Shown one piece after another: positions 10,961-22,155 of a DNA stretch of 64,000 bases (within the stretch, counting starts at the first letter, position 1; every line of letters starts with the position of its first letter). Source of the stretch: Phialophora verrucosa. Its lineage: Eukaryota > Ascomycota > Eurotiomycetes > Chaetothyriales > Herpotrichiellaceae. The position numbers and the translations under genes were made by a program. Below the pieces are notes generated by a model that worked only from the letters and a program-made list of their open reading frames with translations, was not told the origin of the DNA and did no database searches. The stretch covers positions 744,001 to 808,000 of the forward strand of contig MSED01000002.1 of assembly GCA_002099365.1 (NCBI GenBank), in the 5' to 3' direction.

Positions 10961-11608
10961 TGACCGTTTGTCGGCTCAGCAATGACTGGGAGGATTTTTC
11001 CTCCTTACTATTGAGTTAGTCGCTTCCCTCCTCGCCCGGGAAATCCCCTAATAGGGGCACATGGGGAACTGGGCAGCGGACTGAAAAAGGAATCCTTAAA
11101 AGCATAGCATGGACACTTTAGTGCAGCGACGGGAATAGCAAGCAATTGCGTGTCCTTGCAAAGCGAGACTCAGAATGAATCATCCAGAGACATGCTTTAC
11201 GGTATCCTCTCGGCTTTTGCACGTTTTTATATCCGGCGGCATCTCGCATTCGACGTCACTGGACGACGAGTAAGACGAGTACTGTAGAAGCTTTGGAGGT
11301 CGGTGGGGGACGGAGTACCTCGTATTGCCGAGTGTTTATCAGCACTTTTCCCCTCTTCCCTTTCATTTCCATTGTATCTGATTATACTGTGTATGGCAAG
11401 CAGTGTTTGGAAACTCTCACTGCGTCGGCCGAAGAATTCCTTCTTGAACTACTACTGTAGATCACGATCCTTGCTCTTGCGGTGCCCCCCACCGAACCTG
11501 GCTCCCCCCTCCCCATCCCCCGCCACAGCACGACTGCTCAGCATCAAGCAAGCCTTTCCTCCGGCCCCGTCTTGTAACAGCACTGCCCTCCCCCACCACA
11601 GCGACACA
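10961..11608. other. Intergenic region between BFR1 and SDR gene
   Basis: This contains the BFR1 3' flank and the promoter of the SDR gene. A TATATC element lies near 11227-11232, and the last 250 bases are C- and T-rich. The reading frame of the SDR gene is open upstream to 11303, but that extension has no family similarity. Confidence 0.5.
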
Positions 11609-12511
11609 ATGGCCTCGATCTTCCGCCCCGGCGCCCTGGCTCTGATCTCCGGCGGCGCCAGCGGCGTGGGGTTCGCGTTCGCGCAGCACTGCCGGCGCCA
11701 AGGCATGCACGTGGCGCTGCTGGACATCAACCGGGCGTCCCTCGCCGCGGCGTCGTCGGCGCTGCAAGCCATCGACGCCAAGCTGGTGACGCTGACGTAC
11801 GAGATCGACGTGTCGGACCTGGACGCGTGGGCGGCCGTGCGGTCGGACGTCGAGGGCAAGTTCCAGACCATCGCCTTCCTGATGCTCAACGCCGGCATGG
11901 CCATCCGGACGTCCTCGCCGTGGAAAGACCCGCAGTATTTCCACAAGACGCTGGCCACGAACTACTTTGGCGTCGTGCACGGCCTGACCACGTTCCTGCC
12001 GTTGGTCTCGACCTCGACCGGCCCCGCGGCCATCATCCTGACCGGGTCCAAGCAAGGCATCACCAACCCGCCGGGCAACCCGGCGTACAACGCGAGCAAG
12101 TCCGCGGTCAAGACGACGGCCGAGCAGCTCGCGCACGACCTGCGCACGCCCGGCTCGAGCATCCACGCGCCACACGTCTCCGCTCACCTCTTGGTGCCCG
12201 GATGGACGTTCACGGGCCTGTCTGGAAACGTGGGGCCCGTGCCGGACGAAGAGGCCCTGAAGAGCAAGCCGCGCGGCGCGTGGCTGCCCAGCCAGGTCGC
12301 CGATTATGGCGTGGCCAAGATCGAGGCCGGTCAATTCTACATCATCTGTCCCGATACGGATGTGGACGAGGCCTTGGACAATGCCCGCATGACCTGGGCC
12401 ATCGGGGATATCACCGAGGGAAGAAGTGCGTTGAGTCGTTGGGATGAGAAGGTCAAGGATGAGGCCGCCGCGTGGATCAAGAAGGAGGCTGAAAGGCGGA
12501 GGGGCAACTAA
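11609..12511 (+). CDS. Short-chain dehydrogenase/reductase
   Basis: A single-exon gene of 300 residues. The cofactor loop is SGGASGVGFAFA at residues 14-25 (GxxxGxG), and the acidic residue in LLDIN after the second strand suggests NAD(H) preference. The NAG motif (LNAGMA) is present, and the catalytic pair is YNASK at residues 160-164. This is a classical SDR; substrate specificity cannot be read from sequence. The ATG at 11609 is preferred because the Rossmann fold begins directly after it; the in-frame extension back to 11303 is low-complexity and proline-rich. The coding region is noticeably more GC-rich, with more C- and G-ending codons, than its neighbours. It follows BFR1 on the same strand but is a separate unit. 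Confidence 0.9.
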   Translation: MASIFRPGALALISGGASGVGFAFAQHCRRQGMHVALLDINRASLAAASSALQAIDAKLVTLTYEIDVSDLDAWAAVRSDVEGKFQTIAFLMLNAGMAIRTSSPWKDPQYFHKTLATNYFGVVHGLTTFLPLVSTSTGPAAIILTGSKQGITNPPGNPAYNASKSAVKTTAEQLAHDLRTPGSSIHAPHVSAHLLVPGWTFTGLSGNVGPVPDEEALKSKPRGAWLPSQVADYGVAKIEAGQFYIICPDTDVDEALDNARMTWAIGDITEGRSALSRWDEKVKDEAAAWIKKEAERRRGN

Positions 12512-13126
12512 ATCTCAGATGTACGGCGTTGTTGTGACAAGGTGCGCTGGGGGAAGTAATGTGCCTGGCGGTGTGACCGGAAAGTCAACCTACCTAGTGG
12601 TCTGACGAGGTGAGAAGAGAAGAACAACTTGTTCCGGCTGCATTGGGTGGGATCCAGACAATCACCATATTCTGGACGACTAAGTGGCTCCGGAACAGAC
12701 ATGTGCGAGAGCAGTACGCATGTTCGAAATCTTCAAAGCCAGGGTCGAGATGCATGCATTCGATTCAAATTCAAGTCTCTTTCTTCCCTACTCGTATTCT
12801 CTCGGAGCTTGCTTCTCACTTGCATTTGCCAGTTCTTCAGCGACGCCAGCCGTTGCTCAGGCATGTCGGGTCCTCCTTTCTAGGATCTTGCTTGAAACCA
12901 TACTGCCCTCCCTAGTCCTACCACGCAGTCCCAGCGTCTCCCGAATCCGGTGATACGGAGTCACCCAGCAGATCAACCTCCCCTTTGCCAGCCCACTGTG
13001 TATTTTTGATCCAAGACTCAAGTTCATGAGTTTAGGTACGGCGCTCCTTGCACCTTCTTGAGTTTCAGGCTTAGGTCCATGAGTTCATAGGCGATCGCTC
13101 CCTCTCCGCCATCACATCCGACCTAT
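12512..13126. other. Convergent intergenic region
   Basis: It lies between the 3' ends of the plus-strand SDR gene and the minus-strand amidohydrolase gene. Only short ORFs without motifs are present; nothing else is supported. Confidence 0.5.
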
Positions 13127-14650
13127 TCACCCACATCTCAGGATCTGCCGAAGATCGGTCTGCGGCGGATCCCACACCACATCCCGCACACAGACCTGTT
13201 GCCTCGCCGGGATCTTGACGCCCAATTGCCCCGGACAAGCCACGTACTCTTTGTTCCTGATCAGCAGAAGCTCGCCCCGCCGGCCTTCTTGGAGGTCCGT
13301 GATATCCTCCTTTTCCTCGTCCCGGCCGTGCTCTTGCCCTGAGGCCGCGGTCTCCAACGCACTCATCGTGCTCACCCCGATTGCCCTCCTCGCTCTTGAG
13401 CTCACACACTCGAATAGAAGATTAGCATCCTCGTCCGTGCCGGCCTGGTATATGCCCACGCCCAAAGACGCCAGAGCGAGCGGATCACCGGTCCCCCACG
13501 GCGTGAAGGCGTTGCCTACATTGTTCACCGAGAGACATGCGTTGATGCCATGGCTCTTCACCATGTCGAGCACTTGAAGTGTCCCGCGAGGCCGGTCCGC
13601 CGACCTCGACTCTGCTGCTGCTGCTGCTGCTCCTCCTCCTCCTGCTGGTCGGGCGGGTCGGCCCATCATGAACAGATCCGACGTCGGTAACCCCACAAAA
13701 TGGATCGGCAAGTTGGATTCCTTGATCTCCCGCGCCAGTCCGGCCATCTCGGCGTCGCTGAACAGCGTAAGCCGCGTACAGTGTCCCAGGACGATCGTCT
13801 TTCCGGGCTCCGCTCGCTCATTCCACCTCCTTTCCTTAAGTAGGCGGAGCACTTCCCAGACCATGGCCGGCTGGGACGCCTCGAGGTTATAGTCGAGATG
13901 GAAATCGAGGTGGAGCGAAGACTTCAATGCCGTCTCGATCGCCCATTCGATGTTCTGCAGCGTCGCTTCCGTCGACTTCTCCACGTACGGCGTCGTGCCG
14001 AGGACCTCGACATGCTGCCCACACTCGTCGAGCGCGTGCTGCAAGATTCTCAGGTTTTCGGCGCCCTTATCCGTGCTGAAGATGGGGTCCTGCGCAAACG
14101 CACAGATCTGCAGCTTCATCTTCCCGCGGAAGCAGTCCTGTAGCCTGATGGCCGCTTGCAGGCACGATTGGCTGGTGACGTGGTCGAGCTCGACAAAGGC
14201 GCGACAGGCCGTGACGCCCTGTGACAGGGAAGTGGCAAGCAGCTGGGCGCCGCGCAGGTAGAGGTCTTCGGCAGTGTAGCGCTGCTTGGCCAGGGACGTG
14301 AACTTGAGGGCTTCGGCGAATGAGCCATCTTGAGGAGTCAGGTCCGAGTAGTCCGGGTGGTTTGCCGATGCTTTAATATCTGCATGATGACTCCAAGGGT
14401 GATGTTGGCGGTTGCACGTCAGTAGGTATGCCTTGTCCAAATGAATATGTGGATGACATAAAGGCGGGAGGAGCAAGGGAGGAGTGTCTGACGAGGAGCG
14501 GTCCGCTGCTAATGCTGCTTGTATGCGTGTGATGGTGTTGGACTCAAAGGCCACATCCCATCGTGACTCTGGATTCCTTCCCGGAAGGATGGCATTCTTG
14601 ATTTCCATTCTGGGCATCTTGACTTGTCCCTCCAAGGAATGAATGAACAT
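13127..14650 (-). CDS. Cytosine-deaminase-like amidohydrolase
   Basis: A single exon of 507 codons; ATGs at 14650, 14617 and 14608 are all possible starts, and the conserved region begins with MEIKNAIL. Amidohydrolase-superfamily marks are PPLCHPHIHLDKAYL (the HxH metal site), SLHLDFHLDYN (strand with the third ligand region) and GHCTRLTLF (the fourth His). The arrangement resembles bacterial cytosine deaminase and related aminohydrolases. The late segment where CodA has its metal-binding Asp reads SVNNVGNAFTPWGTGDPL, with Asn in place of Asp. A glycine/alanine run (about 328-340) encoded by CTG/CTC triplets interrupts the C-terminal half. Substrate is unknown; a deaminase or hydrolase of a cyclic amidine or amide is the family expectation. 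Confidence 0.82.
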   Translation of the reverse strand: MFIHSLEGQVKMPRMEIKNAILPGRNPESRWDVAFESNTITRIQAALAADRSSSDTPPLLLPPLCHPHIHLDKAYLLTCNRQHHPWSHHADIKASANHPDYSDLTPQDGSFAEALKFTSLAKQRYTAEDLYLRGAQLLATSLSQGVTACRAFVELDHVTSQSCLQAAIRLQDCFRGKMKLQICAFAQDPIFSTDKGAENLRILQHALDECGQHVEVLGTTPYVEKSTEATLQNIEWAIETALKSSLHLDFHLDYNLEASQPAMVWEVLRLLKERRWNERAEPGKTIVLGHCTRLTLFSDAEMAGLAREIKESNLPIHFVGLPTSDLFMMGRPARPAGGGGAAAAAAESRSADRPRGTLQVLDMVKSHGINACLSVNNVGNAFTPWGTGDPLALASLGVGIYQAGTDEDANLLFECVSSRARRAIGVSTMSALETAASGQEHGRDEEKEDITDLQEGRRGELLLIRNKEYVACPGQLGVKIPARQQVCVRDVVWDPPQTDLRQILRCG

Positions 14651-15436
14651 CTGTCTGAGTGATTGCTTGGAGAGATGCTGTTCAACTACTGGATCGCACG
14701 ATCCGCCAACCTCAGACTGTTGCTTCTGTACAGACCCGCTCCCAGAATCTTACCCTACTGGCTGTCTTCTCTAGTTCGGAACCAGACGTGTTTACTGTGT
14801 AGGATCCAGATATCTAAGTGAGGTCATCAACGATCGTCGGATATGAAAAAGAAGGATACGGAGTACTTCTTGTGACAATGCCGGCGCATCCGCATCCGAT
14901 AACATGACGGAGAACGACGTCGTTCAGATGCGCCTTGAGAGGATGCCACAACGCCGCACGCAAAAACAACAGCCCCAGCGAAAGTTGTGCGAGGATTGTT
15001 TTACATGGAGTTTGCCATTTCGGTCGACCATGGTTAGTCATACTGCAACAGGCCTGCCTGTCTAGGACATCGTCGTCACACCAAGCTTGTCGCGTTGGCA
15101 GACAGTGCGCCGTGTCTGCTGCAAGTCGATTACCCTGACAAAAGCAGCATTTGTGTGATGACCCTGCTTGTGGCTGCTGTGATCGATGTCCATGTCGCCA
15201 GCCGCACTTCATCGTCGATGAATAGACTTGCTAGAATCGACCACCCGCGTCAATGGTAAAATGAACTTTTGATTGGGTATCCAGCTCGGTTCTATCATGT
15301 CTCATCAATCTACGCCCAAGATGCCCGCCCTGCCATTCCCTGCCTTGCTTCATTACGCCATCGCTATGCCATGTAATGCGGTTGTCCGCCGTATCCAACG
15401 CATATTGTTGGAATCGACATGCCTCATTTGCGAGCT
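14651..15436. other. Intergenic region, nothing supported
   Basis: This is the promoter region of the amidohydrolase gene (14651 to about 15000) and the 3' flank of the AGM1 gene. Short ORFs only; a minus-strand ORF at 14814-15212 has no recognisable features. Confidence 0.5.
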
Positions 15437-17442
15437 TCATGCGGTACCGTACCTCCTCACAACCTCTGCAACTTGACTAGCGAGCTTCTCCGCCTCAGAC
15501 TTCGAATATGCTTCGGCGTAAACTCGAACAGCATCCTCCGTCCCAGACGCACGAGCAAAGGCGCGGCCTTTGATGTACATCTGGCAGTACTTGTCAATCT
15601 CCTCCTGGGCGCCTTTGGGAGACTCCAGCTTTCTCTCTGCGTCGACAGCCTTGAAGATGGACCGATCATTGACAACGACCCGAACCAGGCGGTTGGGCAG
15701 GTCAATGTAGGTGTTTCGCCAGTTTTCCAGGGTCCAGCACTTATGAGCAAGCACAACTTCTGCGAACAACATGTCTGATATAGCATCGCCGACTGCTTGG
15801 TTGATCAGGTCGATGCAAGCCCGAAGAGAATCCAGGGCGTGCTTCTGCCCAGGGGACTTGGGCTCTGATTCTCGGATGAGCTTGATCGCGTTATCCGAAA
15901 AGAGAACGGTTCCGTGGCCGTTAGCTTCAAAGTACACGCCGATGTCGTATCTAGCGGCAGCGTGATGAAGATGCTTCACACCAGTAGGAGTGATTGTGAC
16001 GGGCAGTTTCAGCACTTTCTCAACGTACTCCGTGGCAGCCCCGTTGGCATAGGCGGTCTGAACAATGCCGATTTTCAGCTTCTGGTCAATGCCGGCGACA
16101 CGAGTCATATCGGCAAGGAAGACGGCCCCGAGTGTGGCAATACGATCCCCGTCCAGCAGGTGGAAGGTTTTCTGTTCGTCAGTGTAGTAATAAACCACCC
16201 GATCCGCGTCGCCGTCAAGAGAGCAGCATCGGTCGCCGGGTTGAGCATTAGAGCTGGGTGGAGCTCGCTGCTTGGTTTTGACGTAGTCTGCACCGCACTG
16301 AAGGAGTCAGTAGGAATGTAGAGTGCGATACAGGGAACATACCTCGAAATTGAGAGCTTCTGGCTTTACCACATCATCGTTCACAACCTTGATGTCGATC
16401 CCTCCTTCTTTGGCAGGAGGCAGATACTTGATCAACTCTCTCAGCTTGGGGCCTCCTACGCCGTTGGCACAATCAACAGTGATTGGGCCTTGAATGGTGC
16501 GACCGTGCATGAGTGTCTTGAATGCTTTCGCCATCTTCACGTAGTAACCCTGCTCAGTTGGCTCACCAAAGGCATATGGTGAATTCAGCGTGTTGATACA
16601 TCGGACGATGTAGTGCAGTTGAGGGGTAGTCATGATGCCATAGTCGGTGTACTCGACGTTAACGGCATCCAAAGCGGCCTTCAGAGCAGTAACCAGATAC
16701 GGTCCGGAAGCACGGGTGTCACGGGCAAACACCACCTTGGCTTGTCTCTCATGCAGCTGACTGATATTGCTGATCAAAGTCTCATTCAAGAGGTTTTCGT
16801 ATTCCTTCGCGAGTTTGTCATTGGGAGTATTGGCGAGAGTCGTGGCGTACCCCTCCCACGATTGCTGTCCCAATGTGTCAGTCACGCAAAAAAGGACGAG
16901 GGTGACGGAAATGGATACCTCTAGCATGTCACCCTATGAGCCAATCTATTAGCCACATGTCGACATCTTGCATCAGATGACAACTCACCATAGGGTCAAC
17001 CAGCTTGACTCCGTTGTCTTCCGCCGGGTTGTGACTGGCTGTGATCATGATCCCGATGGTCGCATTGCGCTTCTTGGAACGAAGAGCGGCAATGAGGCCA
17101 ACCGTGTAGATAACATGATCGAGCAGCGGACTGATTTTCCCGACTCTTTGTCAGTCTCGGGATCTTAGGAGAGATCAGAAGGGGTGTGGATGTCAGCTTC
17201 GTGCGGCTGAGAGACAAACGTACGCTTTCATGCGGAACTGAATGGGAGACTTTGTCAGTGGCAGTTGCAGACGAATAGACACGGAAACATACTCCTGCAG
17301 TGCCGTACTCGTACTTCCTGCCCTCCTGGATAGGATATGGCTCTACGCCCTTGGTGATGCGATCTAGAAGCGCATTGTCGAGGTGGATGACCGGCTTGGG
17401 CTTGTTCAACACCGAGTCCCGAGGGTCAGAATACGACGCCAT
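15437..17442 (-). CDS. AGM1: Phosphoacetylglucosamine mutase
   Basis: Six exons on the minus strand: 17293-17442, 17224-17237, 16989-17130, 16919-16933, 16343-16864 and 15437-16297, encoding about 567 residues (yeast PCM1 is 557). The enzyme interconverts GlcNAc-6-P and GlcNAc-1-P on the way to UDP-GlcNAc, and so feeds chitin, N-glycan and GPI synthesis. All four mutase sites are visible: the phosphoserine loop TASHNP (Ser at about 87), the Mg loop DGDADR (about 309-314), the sugar loop EANGHG and the C-terminal phosphate loop RASGTEDAVRVYAEA. Exons 2 and 4 are microexons of 14 and 15 nt; they supply FRMKA and GDMLE, both conserved. An in-frame ATG at 17481 could extend the N-terminus by 13 residues. 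Confidence 0.95.
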
Positions 17443-18018
17443 GATGGCTGAGAGGAGTGCAGCGGACGGAGATGCGATCAAACAGGATCCACAAGTGAAA
17501 CTGACAAGTCGTTGAGTTGCGACTCAGGTGCTGGAAGGAGCGACAGCGGCGACAGACAAAGCAGGTAGAAGAAGCAGTCGGTCTGCGATGAAGAAAGACG
17601 ATGGTGGGATGAAATGCAAGTAAGAAAGCATCTCCAAAAGACGCACTGTATTTACCACGCAGGGAGCCGCGCCGAGCCACGCCCCGCGTTGAGGTTGTGC
17701 CTGGCTAGTGGGTGTCTCGGCTGCCTAGGGACCAATCACTGACCCCGACTTAGGCGGCCACAGGCAGGAGATGCGCCAAAGAATGTTCAGTCCCGTCCCA
17801 GCCGCATTACCCCTCGCGCTGCCAGAATAGCTTATGTATGTAGCAGCACACCCAAATATTGCTTCTTGGCTTCTGCACTGCTGCGGTCGGCTCCTTATTC
17901 GTGGTTCCTGCTTTTGATCGGTATCACATAATTGCAGGGTGTCTTAGGAGATGGCAGAGTTGCGACCAATGTTAGGCCTTGAGCCGTTCACTTGCCAGGT
18001 CTTCCTGGGCATCTCTAA
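17443..18018. other. Intergenic region upstream of AGM1
   Basis: This is the AGM1 promoter and leader plus the 3' flank of PER1, both on the minus strand. No ORF with recognisable features and no repeat was found. Confidence 0.5.
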
Positions 18019-19115
18019 TTAGGAAGCTGTATACGAGTCAGCACCCGTGTGTGGAGGCCGGAGACTGTCATACCTGTACCACCAGATTGTGGGAATGACA
18101 GTTCCGAGATGCCACAAACTATGCGCATCGATCATGCCACCAATCGGAGGGAAATCGAAGAGCTCCAGACTCATGGCCATGACGATCCAAGCCACGATAA
18201 GACCGGGCCACGCTGCCCACGTCTTCTGCAGCTTGCGATATCTGGTTATACTGAACCAGGTCCAGAGCAGATTCTGAACAACGCCAACCGCGACATTGGC
18301 TGCCATATTGTACGTGTAGTCCCAGCTCCAAGCTGTCAGGTAGGTAACATGGGCCACATAAAGGGAGATGCAAAGTATCGTCCATGCTCGTAGAATGCTT
18401 TGCTTGGTTGGATCGTTCTTGTCAAGCCGAAATACTCGGATCGGGCAGAGGTAGAGTCCGTACAGCACGCTTGCTCCAGCGGCAAAATAGTCCAATTTCT
18501 CCGTGACATTGAAGTCCCGCGTGTGGAAAATCATGCTGAATATCCAGCTCGCAAGTCCAAAGTAGCCAAAAGCCAAGTAATAGGGTCGTAGCGCGTAGCG
18601 AGCAGGAATTGATTCGCGAATCCTTTGCATGCCTTCTCGATGGGCCAAGAGGTTCATCAACGAGAAGAGAACGGAAAACGGCTCTTGGATGCCCATGAAT
18701 CGATAAAAAGGCCACTTCCCATGATATTGCACCACAGGCTCAATCATGGGCGGATCCCGTGCTTTCCGCCGGTCGGTAATGACATGTTGACACGTATAGT
18801 CGCATTCGGATGGGCAATCCCAGAGCAATAAGCGAAGCCGTAGAGCTGGAATGGCTCAGCTGGAGATCTCGGAATCAGAAGGGGAAACACCCACGCAGTG
18901 TTGCTTGTCCAGAGTCACAATTTTCCTCGACACAGATCTGCAGCTGTCAGAAAGCCAGTCAGTGCGGGAATTGGATGAGCTTGTACCTTGACGCATTCGC
19001 GAAACTCAGGTAAACGGTCGCCCAGAGACGCAAATGAAGGACTCAGTATCGCGAAGAACACCAGAACTAGTGCAATGCGCCGGAAGTATCCAGCTCCAAC
19101 GCGTTTCATTGCCAT
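18019..19115 (-). CDS. PER1: GPI phospholipase/remodelling protein PER1 (PGAP3 family)
   Basis: Three exons, 18987-19115, 18895-18937 and 18019-18845, encode about 332 residues. The N-terminus has a signal sequence ending near SPSFAS, then GDRLPEFRECVK, the short cysteine-bearing exon 2 (CVEENC) and the signature LLLWDCPSECDYTCQHVITD. Seven or so hydrophobic segments follow, with conserved HGKWPFYR, SLMNLLAHR, FHTRD and DFPPIGGMIDAHSLWHL, the histidine-containing motifs of the CREST-like Per1 family. Per1 acts in the ER, removing the sn-2 acyl chain of GPI lipids so that GPI proteins can be remodelled. The exon 2 acceptor has a tandem alternative (ctgacag or ctgcag) that would add two residues. 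Confidence 0.93.
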
Positions 19116-19403
19116 ATGTCGACCACTACAGAAAATGATTCCTTTATCAAGTCGTGGCCGAACACCAGCGATTTCGTCGGGACAGAAAAGCGATCAGGGG
19201 CCACAGTTAGGCTCGGGGGGTGCGCCAATCACATCGCGGAGCCCTGTTTTAGGCACGAATAGGCTTAGTCTAGGATTTGCAGATCTACACGTCAAAGTTG
19301 AGTCCCAATTTTGCTCTCTACAACATTTTCCCGAGTCGTTTCTTCAACTATTGAATCTATTCACCCTTGTCGCTAGTTCCCATTGCTGGTTTTCTCCCCC
19401 TCC

Positions 19404-20206
19404 ATGATATCGTCTGGACAGTACGCTATTGGCCTGGGCCGCATGTTCCTTCAGCTGCTCCAGTTGAGCACGACTGGTCTAACCGGTTCTCGGTTTCGTA
19501 CTCCGCTCATCAAGGGTGTCTTTGCATTAACCGGTTCGGTCAAGGCTTTCGTGCCTCAGAAGTCTGCCGGTTTGTCTGCCGGAGTCTGGAATATATGCCG
19601 TAATTGGCCTTTCCGATTTCGTGAGAGAATCACAGGCCCCGGCAGAATTAGGTAAAAGTACTATGATCGTCTTTACGAAGAATCCAAGGGGGATGCTGCT
19701 TTTCAAGCTCATTTTTTTCGCTCTCAGCATCGACAGCACCTGCACGCGCTAAGCGCTCGCAACACCATCATGACCCGTTGCATGCCTTGTGTACCCATCA
19801 ATTGACCTTACGAGTTCGAAGACAATGACCCTTGCAAAGTTTCCGAAGGTATGTGCTGTACGACACCAAGCGCAACCCATTTCGTTCCAAGTCGAAAGAG
19901 AACGAGAAGAGCTATTCCACATGGTACAGAATCATACACGATGAGGTGAGTCAGTGAGGCACGGCAAGCTGGTCCTCTTGGGAGATGGAAATGAAGAAAG
20001 TGCGAACTATGGTGACAGTAATGGTCTGGATGATGATACGAATAAATCTTGATGCGGAAACGAGTCACAGGTAAAGCTAGGCCGACTGAGTTGATTTGGT
20101 GCTGTGCTTTCAGAGAGCTCGGACACAGAACGACAACGATAATGCCAGAACGGGCAATTTGAACTTCAACCCTCCTTTCAGAGAGTACTCCTCTCATCCT
20201 CGGTGA
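19404..20206 (+). CDS. Possible small three-exon gene, unknown function
   Basis: Three open segments join in phase with acceptable splice sites: 19404-19651 (donor GTAAAA), 19840-19945 (donor GTGAGT) and 20114-20206 (acceptor TTTCAG), giving about 148 residues. The N-terminal part is hydrophobic, with MFLQLLQLS, and the middle is basic, with YVLYDTKRNPFRSKSKENEK; the tail is Asn/Arg-rich. No known family was recognised. The basic, glycine-containing N-terminus with spaced hydrophobic residues could be an organelle-targeting or membrane segment, but that is speculation. Intron lengths would be 188 and 168 nt, longer than the local norm, which weakens the model. Confidence 0.35.
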
Positions 20207-22155
20207 GCATTAACCATTCACTGAGCCAACGACATCGACTACAAGATTGACCGGTCGCAAGCTCTCCGAGTTGACCGCTTCGACATGGTCGGCGCCCTAG
20301 CGTTGATGTCTTCTGACTTTTACCTTCCAACTGTTGGGCGACTCGGCGGACTCTCAATCAATCTCTTATGACTCATTGGCCGGCAATCGGAATTTTCAGA
20401 CCCTTGGAGCTGGTCTTGGGTGCCAAATTTAAAAGTCATGATGATTGGTATTTGAGCCTGCACCACTCCATCTAGTGCTTGTTGTCGGAACGTGCTTGTT
20501 CAGCGACAGCCTTTATATTGACTGGACTGTTCGTACATTTGCTCTTTCTTATTGCACCATTGACGAGTCAAAATGGTGCATGGGCTCCGGTAAAGTTTTT
20601 CATTCACACCACAAACCCTTTTCGAGTGTCTGACTGTGCAAAGCAATATCCAAGCTAGCAGTGGACGGCCCCTTGTCGTCGTCCCGTAACGGAATGCATG
20701 ATTCGTGATGCCAGTGAGCTTGCCTTGCACGCTCTTAGCTTCTTCAAGCACTTACTTGGTAAAGCTTATCGACGGCCGTGCTTGGCAGCAGAGAGTTTAC
20801 CTGATATAAATACTCCAAGGCTTTTGCTGAAGTTCTTCAGTCCCCAAAAGGGCTAGAAAACGAGCAGCACATACGTATCTCAAGTCACTCTGACTTGCTC
20901 GGGTACCGTTAGAGTTTCAATCAAGCGAATACGCTAACGCAACCGAGGCGTTGCTATTCTTATCGGCCACACTTTCGCCTGAACTCAGGACGGTCCAGCC
21001 GACAAAGCCCATCGTGACCATGGACCAACTTCTGGATTCTCTTCACAGGAGCGAATCATGAAGGTCATCCGAATGCAGTTGAAGCCATCGATGTGCAGAT
21101 ATAGGCGAAATTTCTCAATCGGGAAGAGAAATTTATCACGGGCCAGGATAAATTCCCCGGGACACGAAATCCTCCATGCAGCATGAACCCTATCAGTAGG
21201 GCTTGCTGATCTTTGAATGTGATGCATTATTTCCCAAAATGCCCATGGCGGATTCCTTGACAGGCAGCCCTAACAAAGTGATCCAGTGCCGACTCGCCTG
21301 CAAGCGTCGCTAGTCTTTGCATGAATGAGGTCAAATACGAGCATTTCAACCCAGCGCCGAGGACGGAATGCCTACACTTTTGGCATCTGCACACCGGCTG
21401 TTGCTCCTTTCAGCCACGTTGTTGGTTATCGGCCTTTCGCATTCACGTCCGAAGCAGCTCCTCAAAGGCCGTCACACGCTGCTACGATACACCGCGCTGT
21501 GGGCGTATCGTGGTCTCGAAACACCACATATATAGTTATTACAGGAAAGGTGAGCCATCAACCAGCACAAGCAGACGAATCCCACCAGCTGCCCCCGTGT
21601 AAATATGATTGTTACGAACTTTGTAGGTTCATGCAACAGGCTACAACATACACTCACCAGCCCACCAGTTGATTATGGTGAACTTTGGACCGGATCCACC
21701 ACAGACAAGGGTTGGGGTGCACCAACAGGTCGGACCACATCGAGCATCAGCGTAAAGCCTACCCTATTCATATTCACCTGTCCTCATACACGAGCTGATT
21801 ACCAGGATCATCTGAGCTGAGAGTTTTCATGTCCAGCACAACGCCTTGCGCGATCCAGACTGCCATGACCCACGAAAGGGGTATAGACTCGACCACAACC
21901 CGGATGGATCTATGCAGCAGAACACGGCGGATACGAACACACGAGCTGTGAAGGACCAGGAACTTCTTCGACTACTGAGGGGCTATGTTTCTGGAAATAG
22001 TACCACATGTAACTACGTCGCTGGTGGTCGTGTCAAGGTCGGTAATGTTGCACACTGGCAAATATAAAACAACAGGATACCTCAATATCTCGATCATAAG
22101 TCCACATCTCAACCTTCCTCCCAACTACACCATCTAACTATCACCGATTCATATC
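20207..22155. other. Long intergenic region, no supported gene
   Basis: About 1.9 kb with only short ORFs (up to 115 codons at 21325-21672) without motifs. No transposase fragment, terminal repeat or RNA gene was recognised. The end of this stretch holds the promoter of the secreted-protein gene at 22156. Confidence 0.5.
22063..22069 (+). promoter_or_regulatory. TATA box of secreted-protein gene
   Basis: A TATAAAA heptamer lies 87 bases upstream of the ATG at 22156, followed by a pyrimidine-rich leader with ACACCATC-like sequence. The spacing fits a core promoter TATA box. Confidence 0.5.

Noticed and set aside
11462..12334. 290-codon minus-strand ORF opposite the SDR gene
   Set aside because: It is the complement of a GC-rich conserved gene; its translation is Arg/Gly/His-rich without motifs, a typical shadow.
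13616..13645. CTG/CTC triplet run as a microsatellite element
   Set aside because: It is in frame within the amidohydrolase gene and encodes an Ala/Gly linker, so it is treated as part of that CDS.
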